Below, in pieces: positions 55,672-64,000 of a stretch of 64,000 nucleotides of DNA. Origin of the DNA: Gemmatimonadales bacterium (GTDB taxonomy: Bacteria; Gemmatimonadota; Gemmatimonadetes; Longimicrobiales; Gaopeijiaceae); contig REBS01000081.1 in assembly GCA_007692605.1 (NCBI GenBank), positions 19,849 to 83,848 of the forward strand, in the 5' to 3' direction. Under the pieces are notes generated by a model. The model did no database searches and had not been told where the DNA came from. It was given only the letters and a program-made list of their open reading frames with translations. How positions within the stretch are numbered: the stretch's first letter is position 1; each line of letters begins with the position of its first letter. Made by a program: the position numbers and the translations under genes.

Positions 55672-58074
55672 ATGAACCGGTTTCCGGCCACGACACGGTC
55701 CGATCGAGCCATGACTGAGCCCGATCGAGCGACCCAGGCTCGACGATTCCCCCCGATCTTCGTACTCGTACTCCTCCTCGCTGCCGCCTGCGAGCCGGCC
55801 CCGGACGAACCCGAGACCTTCGAGGCACTGGCGCGCGCCTCGCTGGCGCAGATCGAAGGCACGATGGATGTCGCCGGTCTGCAGGGTGAGGTCCGGGTGG
55901 TGCGGGACGAATGGGGCATCCCCCACATCTACGCCGAAAGCCTCGAAGACCTCTTCTTCGCGCAGGGCTTCGTACAGGCGCAGGACCGGCTCTGGCAGAT
56001 CGACATGTGGCGCCGCGTGAACGAGGGGCGCCTGGCCGAGATTCTGGGGCCCGGCGCCGTGAACCACGATCGGCTGGCCCGGCTCATCATGTACCGGGGT
56101 CCCCTCGACGAGGAGTTCCGTACGTATCACCCCGAGGGCGAGATGATCTTCCAGGCCTTTTCGGACGGGGTGAATGCCTACATCGATCAGATCGGAGAGG
56201 ACCTTCCGGTCGAATATCGGCTCACCGGGCTCAAGCCCCTTCGATGGACCCCCGAGGCCTCGACCGGACGGGTGGCGACCGCGCTTCCCCTGGCCAACGC
56301 ACGAGCGGAACTGGCGCTGGCCCGGCGGATCGCCGAAGTCGGACTCGACGCGGTCAACCGGAGCGAGGCGCCGCGTCACGCGAACTGGATCGATCTCGAA
56401 CTTCCCGATGGGCTGGACGTGTCGATCATTCCCGACGAGGCCCGCGACGCCCTGGGCCACTTCCAGGGCTCCATGCCCCGCCCACCCCTCCTTCCTCGCT
56501 ACGAGGAGTGGGAGGGTGCGGTGGCTTCGGCGAATCTCGGGGCCCGGGAGACCTCTCCGGGAAGCAACAACTGGGCGGTGAGCCCCCGACTGACGTTGAA
56601 CGGGGAGGTCCTTCTGGCCAACGACCCCCACCGGGGGGTCACCAACCCCTCGCTTCGCTACCTGGTGCACCTGAACGCCCCGGGATACAACGTGATCGGA
56701 GCGACCGAGCCGGCGATTCCAGGCGTCGCGATCGGCCACAACGGCCGGGTGGCGTGGGGCCTGACGATCGTGGGCACCGACCAGGCCGACGTCTTCGTCG
56801 AGACCCTGAACCCCGAGAATCCCGACGAGGCACTCTGGCGGGGCGAGTGGTATCCGCTCGAGGTGGTCGTCGACACGATTCCGGTGCGGGATGAGGAGCC
56901 GCTCGTGGTGGAGCACCGGTTCAGCCGGCATGGACCGGTTTTTCACGTGGATTCGACCAACCACGTGGCTTACGCGGTGCGGTCCACCGCGAACGAGCCC
57001 GGAACCGGGGGATACCTGGGTGCCCTGAGACTCGCCGAGGTCGACGACTGCCGGGAGTTCATGGACGCGCTCGCCTACTATCACGCCCCGTCCGAGAACA
57101 TGGTGTGCGGCGACGTCGACGGGAATATCTCCTGGCTGGCCGCGGCGCTCACGCCCCGGCGGACCGGCGGCTGGTACGGTCGACTTCCGGTGCCGGGAAC
57201 GGGCGAGTACGGCTGGGACGGGTTTCGAACCCACACCGAGCTGCCCCAGGAGTTCAATCCGGACCGCGGCTGGGTCGGGACGGCGAACCACGATGTCCAG
57301 CCCGAGGGATACTACCCGCCCGTGATGTTTCGGCCCGGACCCTTCGGTCGCTGGGACCGGCTCCAGGAGATTTTTTCGGACATCGCCCCCGGTCAGCTCT
57401 CGGCCGAGGACTTCGAGGGCATGGTCCTCGACGCGGTCCATCCGTGGTGGTCGACCGACGACCGCCCCCTCCTGGTGGGTTGGACGGCGGAGGATCCGGA
57501 CGCGGAGTGGGCCCGGGCCGAACTCGCGGAGTGGGACGGCACCTACGATCGCGACAGCCGGGCGGCGGCCCTGCACAACGCCTTTCGCCGGCACCTGGAC
57601 GGCGAAGTCCGGGGGTCCGCGCCGGACGACGGCGCCCGGGAGGCCGGGTCCGGCGCCGAGACGCCTCTGAACGAGTCGCGCCAGGAGCTGGTCAGCCAGG
57701 CGCTGCTCGATGCCGTCGAGGAGCTGACCGGTCGGCTGGGGGACGACCCCGACGACTGGCGCTGGGGCCGCATCCATCGAAGCGAGTTCCCCCACCGCCT
57801 GGTGAGTGCCTTCGACCTTCCGGCGGTGGAGCGGTCGGGTGGAGGGGGGACGCTGGCGGCCACCGGGGCCACCTTCCGGCAGATCATCGACTTTTCCGAT
57901 CTGGATCGCTCTCGGGCCACGAGCACTCCCGGCCAGTCGATGCAGCCACTGAGCCCCTACTACGGCAACCTCCTGCCCCTGTGGGCCGAAGGGGAGTTCT
58001 TTCCACTCCTATATTCCCCGGAGAGTGTCGAGGCCGCCGTCGAGCGCGAGTTGATTCTACGGCCGCCGGGGTGA
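55672..58074 (+). CDS. Penicillin acylase-family lipoprotein
   Basis: An 800 aa Ntn-hydrolase. Signal with lipobox FVLVLLLAAACEP, then alpha-subunit markers VVRDEWGIPHIYAES and AQGFVQAQDRLWQIDMWRR. The autocatalytic cleavage site and nucleophile are visible in ETSPGSNNWAVSP (Ser298 at the new N-terminus). Beta-subunit markers are ANDPHRGVTNPSLRYLVHL, GVAIGHNGRVAWGLTIVGTDQADVF and GWVGTANHDVQP. It would be cleaved into about 270 and 500 residue chains held in the envelope. Substrates may be acyl-homoserine lactones, acylated amino acids or beta-lactams. Start ATG 55672 has GGAG 7 bases upstream. It is divergent from the TPR gene. Confidence 0.9.
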   Translation: MNRFPATTRSDRAMTEPDRATQARRFPPIFVLVLLLAAACEPAPDEPETFEALARASLAQIEGTMDVAGLQGEVRVVRDEWGIPHIYAESLEDLFFAQGFVQAQDRLWQIDMWRRVNEGRLAEILGPGAVNHDRLARLIMYRGPLDEEFRTYHPEGEMIFQAFSDGVNAYIDQIGEDLPVEYRLTGLKPLRWTPEASTGRVATALPLANARAELALARRIAEVGLDAVNRSEAPRHANWIDLELPDGLDVSIIPDEARDALGHFQGSMPRPPLLPRYEEWEGAVASANLGARETSPGSNNWAVSPRLTLNGEVLLANDPHRGVTNPSLRYLVHLNAPGYNVIGATEPAIPGVAIGHNGRVAWGLTIVGTDQADVFVETLNPENPDEALWRGEWYPLEVVVDTIPVRDEEPLVVEHRFSRHGPVFHVDSTNHVAYAVRSTANEPGTGGYLGALRLAEVDDCREFMDALAYYHAPSENMVCGDVDGNISWLAAALTPRRTGGWYGRLPVPGTGEYGWDGFRTHTELPQEFNPDRGWVGTANHDVQPEGYYPPVMFRPGPFGRWDRLQEIFSDIAPGQLSAEDFEGMVLDAVHPWWSTDDRPLLVGWTAEDPDAEWARAELAEWDGTYDRDSRAAALHNAFRRHLDGEVRGSAPDDGAREAGSGAETPLNESRQELVSQALLDAVEELTGRLGDDPDDWRWGRIHRSEFPHRLVSAFDLPAVERSGGGGTLAATGATFRQIIDFSDLDRSRATSTPGQSMQPLSPYYGNLLPLWAEGEFFPLLYSPESVEAAVERELILRPPG

Positions 58075-58246
58075 CCCGGGGCGGCCCCGCCCGGCCCCCG
58101 GCGGAGTTCCACGCCGCAATGCCAAGCCGGAGTTCCAGGCCGGTGTTCTGGACGGACGCGGCCGGCCCCGGCTATTGTGACGCCGATCTGCCGTGACCCA
58201 CCGACCCGCCGTGGCGCATCGATTCGCCACGGTTCATGGATCCACC

Positions 58247-61200
58247 ATGTCTTCCCGTCCCGAACCCGAAACCCGCATGCCCCGATTTCCGCTCAATCTC
58301 CGCCCCGCGCTCCGGTCCTTCGCCGCTCCCGGAATCCGGACGCATGTGGGGGCTGCCCTCACCGTGCTCCTCATCGCCCTCATGCCGGCCTCGGTGAAGC
58401 TCTCGGCCCAGACCCCCGCCCAGCCCCCGGTCCAGTCGGGGGCCGACCGGGCCGAGGATCTGCGCGGTCTGTACGCCCCGGGATTCCTGGTCGAGGACTC
58501 GAACGGAGACGGGCACATCGACCGCATCCCGGGCCGCATCCACCTGGCGCCGGGCAGTGGGCAGGCGGGACTCGCGGCTGCGGCCAATCTCTCGGCCCGG
58601 CTGGGCTTCGAGAGCTACGCCTCGCATCTCGAGCTCCTGGAGCCGGGGGCGACGGCTCCCTCCGAAGCCTCGCCCGCCAGGGCGCCCCTGATCGTGGTGG
58701 GGACCGACGGGTCGCTCCTTGCCACCCTGGGCATCGATCCCGACGAGGCGCTGCGGGGACTCGCTCCGGGAGAAGGCGCTATCTGGCGACTTCCGACATC
58801 GGCGGTCCTGCCGGCCGGGGGGGTCTGGGTGGACGGGGGCGACGCCACGGGCCTTCTGGCCGCCGCGGCCTATCTGGCGGGTCGCTATCCGGCCGTCTGG
58901 CAGCCCGACGGTCCCTCGCTCGAGGCGTGGGCCGACGAGCTCGCGACCACCCTCGCCGAGACCGTCGACGACACCGAGGCGCCCGAGGTCCCGGCCGCCT
59001 TCACCCTCACCCTCGACCGCCTCGTGGTCGGGCAGGGTCGCGACGGGATCCTGCGCCTGGCGGCCACGGCCCGGGGTGAGAGCCCTGAGGAGGCCCGTCG
59101 GCTCAACACCCGTGTGCGGGGTGAGGGCACCGACGACGACTTGGAACCCTCGGATCTCCTGCCCGCCGGGCTGCAGCGCCTGGACCTGACCGTCGTGGCT
59201 CCCGACGGCACCGAGACGACCCATCGGGTACTGCCCGAGCGAAGGTGGAGTGCCCCGAGCGCGTCGGCCTGGCAGCCCCGCGACGTCTCCGACTTCACCC
59301 TCTCGGAGCTCTTCACGACGGGCGGCATCTTTCGCGACACCCGGCAGGACCTGGTCCCCGATCGGACCGAGGCGATCCTCTCGATCGCCGGTACCGAGGC
59401 CGCGGCGGGGGCGGTGGCACTCGCCAACCGGATCGGGCTCGAGACCGCGGGCATCCGGCTCCCCTTCGCCCGGGTCGCCGGAGAAGAGGACCGACCCGAG
59501 GCCGACGGCTTCCCGATCCTCTTCGGGGTCGACCACTACCGTACCGGGCGCCTCATCGAGGAGGGCCGGCTGGGCGTACCCACCGGGGCACCCGGCGAGG
59601 GCTTCGTGGAGTTCGTGGCACGTGCGCTCGACGATAAGCACGCTCTGGTCGTGAGTGGGAGCGATCCCGCCGGTCTCGAGGTGGCGGCGGCCCTGGCGGC
59701 CGGCCGTCTCCCCTACCTGAACCGCTACGAGAAGGGGCAGTTCGGGCTGGCCGAGTTCGAGACCGAGCTCCGCCGCTTCTTCCAGGCCCGCGACGTGGCC
59801 GGCACCAGTGCGCTGGCCCTGGCCAAGCTCGAGCAGTGGATCACCCGGCTCGAAGAGGGCGATCGTCCGCAGATTCCCCCTTCCGACGCTTCCTGGCCCC
59901 CCGAGGTCGGAGACCCGGAGGCGCTCCCCGAGGACCGCCGGCGGGTGGAGCGCCTCGAGATCGAACTCGCGCTCGACACGGTGCCCGAGGGGCTCGAGGG
60001 CTACCTGAACGCCCATCTGCGCGAGCGACTGGCCGACCGGTTTCCCGAGACGGAGCTCCAGGTGGCGCTGCATCCCTCGGGGTTCGGGGCCGGCGAGCCG
60101 GTCTTCGACGAGCGCTTCGAAATCCCCTGGGAGGTCGACGAGTTGCGCGCCCGGCTCGAGACCGAGCTGTACCCTCGGGTGTCGGCCACGGACTCCTCCC
60201 TTCGCGTGGACGTGCGGGTGAGCGAGCCCCCCGAGATCCGCGAATCGCTCGCCGCCGAGCTGCGCACCGAGCTCGAGGCGCGGGGCGTCGCCCCCGACCG
60301 GCTCGAGGTGCGGGTCACGAACGCCTACAAGCAGGGGTTCAGCTGGATCGAGGACCATGTCCTCCCGCGGCTCCGCGACACCGCGGTCGAGCGGATCGAG
60401 ATCCGGTATCACCACCTGCAGGACTCCGACGAGCTCCCCTGGCAGGTCGTCGGCTCGCCGACGCGCTGGCTCCAGGAGCTCTTTCCGATCGACGCCGTCC
60501 TGGCCCGGGAGCTGGGCATCTCCGACTCGCAGGTGGTCTTTCACGCCACCGGCGCATCCGACCCGATCTACCACGTTCGCGCCCTCGACACCGGTGGCTC
60601 GGTGATCCTCGAGGAGTCCTTCACCCCGCGCTACGACATCCGTCCCTACTTCGGGCTCCACGACGACTACGAGAGGGTGCGGGTGAGCACGGGGTGGCTT
60701 CGGGCCGAGCTCGGCGACGAGGTGATCCTCGACCAGCGCGTGGCGACCGACCTGGAGCGCTTCTGGGACCACTGGCAGGGCGACATCCAGCCCCGGATCC
60801 GGGACTACCTGATGGACCTCCATGAAGGGGCGATCACCCCGGCCACGGCCCCCTTCTTCGATGAGCTCGTGATCGAGGCGCGGTTGAGCGAGCCGAATCA
60901 TCGGATCGGGATCGACGAAGAGGTGATCTCGTCGCTGGAATCGCTGCACAACGACCTGTATTTCACCTCGATCGCCTACTTCAGTCACCTGGGCAATCAC
61001 TACGGGGTGGGGGGACTCAACTACCCCGGGCGGATTCTGCCGCACATCGATCCGACCGGGGCCGGAGAGCCCGGCCTGGCGCGATTCACGCTCACGGGGC
61101 GTTCACAGTCGGCGCCCGAGCTGGTGCTCCGAGCCCGCACCGCCGACGGGGAGTGGGGGCGCTGGCGCTACTCGCTTCGAAACGCGCTCCCGACCGATCC

Positions 61201-62878
61201 GCCGAAGTTGCGGGGGCTGTCGGTGATCGCTGGCTCGCCGGGTGCGGGCGTGGGGATCGCGGCCGCTGCGGAGCGTCCGGTCCACCGTGCGCTCTTCGAG
61301 GTCATGGCCGCCGATTCGATCGATCGTTACCCCGAGTACCGGACCCGCTCCACCGAGGCCGCGATCGACCGCAGCTTCCTTTCGGTCGAGCTGCTCGAGG
61401 GAATGGTCGAGGCGGTCCGGGGGCTCCACGGGGCGGGGGTGCTCGAAAGCGCGCTGGCCTTCGAGGGGGTCGAGGAGCTCGCCTTCCGCTTCCGTGTCGA
61501 GGTCGACGAGGAGGCCGAAGACGAGGAGTCCGGCAACGGGGACGAGAGCGGGGAGGATCCGGACGAGGATGCTGCCGGCGCGGATGCCGGGTCCGATGCA
61601 GACGGCTCGCGGGACCGGGAGTTCACCCGCTTCGTCACCCTCCCCGTGAGCGCGAACCCGACTCCCACGCAGCGTCCCGTATTGTACGCCGCGGGGGTGG
61701 ATCGCCCGGGGGATCTCGGGGCCGGCGAATCCCTCTCCGAAGGAAACTCGATGGTGCAGTGGGAGACCCCGATGTCGCCGGCCGAGAGCGACTCGATCAT
61801 GGCGCGGCTGGCGCTGTGGGACGAGGTGTCGGTGTACCACGTGGGGAGGTCGTACCTGGGCCGGGACATGTTCGCGGCGGACTTCCTTCCCCCGGTCGAG
61901 GGGCCGTGGCGGTCCGAGCTCAAGCTCACCGCGCTGCGGCCGACGCTGATGCTCTCGGGGCGGCAGCACGCGAACGAGGTGTCGAGCACGAGTCACCTGC
62001 TGCGGCTGGGGGAGACGCTGGTGCGCGATCCCGAGTACCGCGAGATGCTGAAGCGGGTGAATGTGGTGCTGCACCCGATCACGAACGCCGATGGCGCGCA
62101 GCTCGCGTACGAGATGCAGCAGGTGAACCCCGACTTCACCCTGCACGCCGGCTACCTGGGGGCGCTCGGGGTCGATGTGACGACCGGGGCGGGGAGCGCG
62201 GATCCGATCTACCCCGAGGCCAATGTGCGGCCGGCGATGCAGGCGACCTGGCTGCCCGACATCTTCATCAACCTGCATGGGTACCCGTCGCACGAGTGGG
62301 TGCAGCACTTCTCGGGATACGCCGCGTGGGTGAGGGGGCGGACGGTGACGCAGCGCACCTGGTGGGCGCCGAGAGGGTGGTTCATTCCGGGCTACTCCTA
62401 TGTGGATGATCCGGACCATCCGGAAATCAAGGAGGCCCAGTTCGCCATCCTCGACTCGCTTGCGGCGGCGATCACCGGGGAGCCCGAGGTGCAGGCGATG
62501 AGCGAGCGGCAGTACGAGCGGTATCGAAAGTACGGCCGCCAGGATGTCGACGGCTTCCGGGAGCACTTCCACGAAGGGATGCTCACCTACATGTCGCTGA
62601 CCGGGCGGTCGGCCTCGGGATCGGGCCCGACGAACCCGCGGATCCTGACCTTCTCGGCCACCACCGAGGCGCCCGACGAGACGGCTCGGGGCGACTGGTT
62701 GCGGCTGGTGAATACGGCCGGGATCGCCCATACTTCGGCCCTGTTGCGCTACCTGAACACGGGGGCGCCCCGGGTGGAGCGCCAGGCCGAGGCCTTCGAG
62801 GATGCGGTGGCGCGGACGCTCTACCGGGTTCGGCCGGTGCTCCCCGAGGAGCCCGAGGACGAGGGGGACGGCGGCTGA
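58247..62878 (+). CDS. Giant secreted M14-family zinc carboxypeptidase
   Basis: A 1543 aa exported protein. Signal peptide around TVLLIALMPASVKLSAQT. Residues about 70-520 contain two related modules (see findings) with VVGTDGS and VVSGSDPAGLEVAAALAAG pieces. A long helical and beta region follows, then an acidic linker (EDEESGNGDESGEDPDEDAAG). The last 330 residues are an M14 domain: zinc ligands His1241 and Glu1244 (GRQHANEVSS) and His1344 (INLHGYPSHEW), with a likely catalytic Glu in TFSATTEAPDE. Ordinary M14 enzymes are 300-420 aa. The start is uncertain (GTG 58193, ATG 58247 or ATG 58277). It follows the penicillin acylase on the same strand. Confidence 0.85.
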   Translation: MSSRPEPETRMPRFPLNLRPALRSFAAPGIRTHVGAALTVLLIALMPASVKLSAQTPAQPPVQSGADRAEDLRGLYAPGFLVEDSNGDGHIDRIPGRIHLAPGSGQAGLAAAANLSARLGFESYASHLELLEPGATAPSEASPARAPLIVVGTDGSLLATLGIDPDEALRGLAPGEGAIWRLPTSAVLPAGGVWVDGGDATGLLAAAAYLAGRYPAVWQPDGPSLEAWADELATTLAETVDDTEAPEVPAAFTLTLDRLVVGQGRDGILRLAATARGESPEEARRLNTRVRGEGTDDDLEPSDLLPAGLQRLDLTVVAPDGTETTHRVLPERRWSAPSASAWQPRDVSDFTLSELFTTGGIFRDTRQDLVPDRTEAILSIAGTEAAAGAVALANRIGLETAGIRLPFARVAGEEDRPEADGFPILFGVDHYRTGRLIEEGRLGVPTGAPGEGFVEFVARALDDKHALVVSGSDPAGLEVAAALAAGRLPYLNRYEKGQFGLAEFETELRRFFQARDVAGTSALALAKLEQWITRLEEGDRPQIPPSDASWPPEVGDPEALPEDRRRVERLEIELALDTVPEGLEGYLNAHLRERLADRFPETELQVALHPSGFGAGEPVFDERFEIPWEVDELRARLETELYPRVSATDSSLRVDVRVSEPPEIRESLAAELRTELEARGVAPDRLEVRVTNAYKQGFSWIEDHVLPRLRDTAVERIEIRYHHLQDSDELPWQVVGSPTRWLQELFPIDAVLARELGISDSQVVFHATGASDPIYHVRALDTGGSVILEESFTPRYDIRPYFGLHDDYERVRVSTGWLRAELGDEVILDQRVATDLERFWDHWQGDIQPRIRDYLMDLHEGAITPATAPFFDELVIEARLSEPNHRIGIDEEVISSLESLHNDLYFTSIAYFSHLGNHYGVGGLNYPGRILPHIDPTGAGEPGLARFTLTGRSQSAPELVLRARTADGEWGRWRYSLRNALPTDPPKLRGLSVIAGSPGAGVGIAAAAERPVHRALFEVMAADSIDRYPEYRTRSTEAAIDRSFLSVELLEGMVEAVRGLHGAGVLESALAFEGVEELAFRFRVEVDEEAEDEESGNGDESGEDPDEDAAGADAGSDADGSRDREFTRFVTLPVSANPTPTQRPVLYAAGVDRPGDLGAGESLSEGNSMVQWETPMSPAESDSIMARLALWDEVSVYHVGRSYLGRDMFAADFLPPVEGPWRSELKLTALRPTLMLSGRQHANEVSSTSHLLRLGETLVRDPEYREMLKRVNVVLHPITNADGAQLAYEMQQVNPDFTLHAGYLGALGVDVTTGAGSADPIYPEANVRPAMQATWLPDIFINLHGYPSHEWVQHFSGYAAWVRGRTVTQRTWWAPRGWFIPGYSYVDDPDHPEIKEAQFAILDSLAAAITGEPEVQAMSERQYERYRKYGRQDVDGFREHFHEGMLTYMSLTGRSASGSGPTNPRILTFSATTEAPDETARGDWLRLVNTAGIAHTSALLRYLNTGAPRVERQAEAFEDAVARTLYRVRPVLPEEPEDEGDGG

Positions 62879-62897
62879 TCTACGGGCGACCAGCGGA

Positions 62898-63542
62898 TCA
62901 GAGCGTTCGGACCTCCTTGATGTCCGCGGAGCGACCGAGTGCGAAGACCACGCGGGGGATGTCCTCCTTTCGCGCACGCAGCTTCAGACTGCACCCGGAC
63001 TCCTCTCCCTCGACGAAGGCCTCCTCGAGTGAATGGTGGGGGAACCCTTCGGATGTGATCGTTTGGAGGATGTCGTCGACATTACCGGCACTCCCCGTCC
63101 AGATGACCTCGATATGATGCCAGTGGGGCTGCCGCCGGAAGAAGGCGTCGAGGTAGTGCAGGCTCCGCAGGGCCACGAGGGCGATCAGGGTGACGAAGGC
63201 CGCCTGCGCATAGGCTTCGACCCCGGCGGCCATTCCGATCATTGCGGCCACCCAGAGGGTCGCCGCGGTGGTGAGCCCCTGGACCGACCCACGGGCCTGC
63301 AGGATCACCCCGGCACCGATGAAGCCGATCCCGCTCACGACCTGGGCGGCGATCCGGCCGGGGTCGGCGAAGTCGATGGTTCCGAACCCGGAAACCTGCT
63401 GGGAGAGCTGCGTGGCGAGGGCAGCGCCCAGGCCGACCAGCAGATGGGTGCGGAGTCCGGCCGCCTTCCCGGCGCTCTCCCGCTCGAGGCCGAGAAGAGC
63501 ACCGAGGACTGCCGCGATCAGGAGAGAGAGAAAGACGGACAT
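62898..63542 (-). CDS. MgtC/SapB-family membrane protein
   Basis: A 214 aa protein with four or five N-terminal helices carrying the family motifs: LLGLERESAGKAAGLRTHLLVGLGAAL, DPGRIAAQVVSGIGFIGAGVIL, GLTTAATLWVAAMIGMAAG and FVTLIALVALRSL. A cytoplasmic ACT-like tail follows from about residue 140 (EVIWTGSAGNVDDILQTI). MgtC is linked to magnesium limitation and survival in hosts, but environmental members are of unknown role. Convergent with the M14 gene, 19 bases apart. Confidence 0.9.
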   Translation of the reverse strand: MSVFLSLLIAAVLGALLGLERESAGKAAGLRTHLLVGLGAALATQLSQQVSGFGTIDFADPGRIAAQVVSGIGFIGAGVILQARGSVQGLTTAATLWVAAMIGMAAGVEAYAQAAFVTLIALVALRSLHYLDAFFRRQPHWHHIEVIWTGSAGNVDDILQTITSEGFPHHSLEEAFVEGEESGCSLKLRARKEDIPRVVFALGRSADIKEVRTL

Positions 63543-63898
63543 GCGTCACCTGCCTTCAGTTCAGTGATGCTCACGACACTCGGGTCCCGGCGTGAACGCG
63601 CCCGACCCGTGCGCAGCGTACGTCATGCAGATCCCGCATCCTGCGCAGTCTTGAATATGGAAACCCCGAATGGTGGGAGAAGATCGGGGGCCGGTGGCTC
63701 GCCGGATCCGATGGGGGTCGGAACCTGCCGACCCGATTCCCCATAGCACGGAGGCATACTCCACATCCTGAGGGCGCCTCACCGCCGACCCCATCTCGAA
63801 CCAGCAGAGGCATGAGCGAGATGTATTCCAGTTCGTGCGTATCGCATTCACGTCCGGTGCCCCTCTCCCGGGGCTCGACCTGCGTCCGGCTTCAGTCG
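63543..63898. other. No convincing gene
   Basis: About 350 bases between the MgtC-type gene and the partial gene at the window end. The minus-strand ORF 63561-63914 has a CAGCGICMTY motif but otherwise a composition typical of shadow frames, and no ribosome site. Presumably regulatory sequence for the divergent genes. Confidence 0.4.
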
Positions 63899-64000
63899 AT
63901 GGCGCGGCAGCCACTGCGCTTCATGGTCGGCGGCCTGGCTCTCGCCGCCCCCGCGCCGGGGGTCGCCTGCGCCCCCGACGGAGGGGCTGATGGTGACGAC
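63899..64000 (+). CDS. Partial lipoprotein-like gene cut by window end
   Basis: An open frame without stop runs to the last base. From ATG 63899 it reads MARQPLRFMVGGLALAAPAP, then GVACAPDGGADGDD: an n-region, hydrophobic core and GVAC lipobox. It is also open from ATG 63812. No clear ribosome site is seen, so the start and even the gene are tentative. Divergent from the MgtC-type gene. Confidence 0.35.
   Translation, partial: MARQPLRFMVGGLALAAPAPGVACAPDGGADGDD

Noticed and set aside
58172-61045. 957 aa minus-strand ORF opposite the M14 peptidase
   Set aside because: Shadow composition, no ribosome site, and it covers the N-terminal part of a well-supported gene.
63561-63914. 117 aa minus ORF with CAGCGIC motif
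   Set aside because: A single CxxCxxC in otherwise shadow-like sequence, no ribosome site, overlaps the likely start of a plus-strand gene.

Overview
This is a GC-rich, gene-dense bacterial chromosome segment with about 50 protein genes, many starting on GTG or TTG and many joined by 4-base ATGA overlaps. I see no rRNA, tRNA, insertion sequence, phage gene or CRISPR array. The gene set points to an aerobic Gram-negative heterotroph: a caa3-type cytochrome c oxidase operon, outer-membrane barrels ending in Phe, many lipoproteins and secreted peptidases or amidohydrolases, and TPR membrane proteins. The mix of secreted amidohydrolases, penicillin acylase, a huge M14 peptidase, a long IspH and a sensorless TPR membrane protein fits Gemmatimonadota or a relative. 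That placement is inference from gene style, not from a marker gene.

Layout. 1-8.2 kb: housekeeping genes (dihydrolipoyl dehydrogenase, MarR regulator, IspH, FxsA, M42 aminopeptidase, heme A synthase, a GAF/fRMsr-like protein, an MBL hydrolase). 8.2-17.3 kb: a co-directional run made of a fused GlcD-GlcE FAD dehydrogenase, its iron-sulfur partner GlcF, a GNAT acyltransferase, a FAD oxidoreductase, an OSBS/N-acylamino acid racemase-type enolase and a secreted D-aminoacylase-like amidohydrolase. Together these look like a 2-hydroxyacid and N-acyl-amino-acid catabolic module. 17.3-22.4 kb (minus): an NtrY-NtrX-like two-component pair coupled to an outer-membrane barrel and a DUF4390-like protein. 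22.6-26.1 kb (minus): an orphan GspE/PilB ATPase with extra zinc ribbons, an alkaline-phosphatase-superfamily metalloenzyme that appears to start on CTG (the ORF track shows only its C-terminal half) and a conserved-looking hypothetical. 26.3-28 kb: a degenerate sensor-less kinase and a Yip1-like membrane protein.

28-35 kb: DUF192 lipoprotein, Trm112-like protein, then ctaC-ctaD-ctaE-ctaF-ctaG and a barrel protein. The heme A synthase at 5.7 kb makes the cofactor for this oxidase. 35-42 kb: PhzF, a VWA protein, MutY, two tandem-domain universal stress proteins and a ChlI/MoxR-like AAA ATPase that is probably the partner of the VWA protein. 42-48 kb: ETF-quinone oxidoreductase lacking one iron-sulfur Cys, a small GlsB-type membrane protein and a MacAB-like efflux system. 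48-50 kb (minus): two very His-rich envelope proteins, probably metal-related. 50-64 kb: an SDR enzyme with a lipoprotein signal, an amidohydrolase, a TPR membrane protein, a penicillin-acylase lipoprotein, a giant M14 peptidase with a duplicated N-terminal module, an MgtC/SapB protein and the start of a possible lipoprotein gene cut by the window end.

The parts most worth following up are the N-acyl amino acid operon, the His-rich pair, the NtrYX-barrel operon, the lipoprotein SDR, the CTG-start metalloenzyme and the duplicated M14 peptidase.
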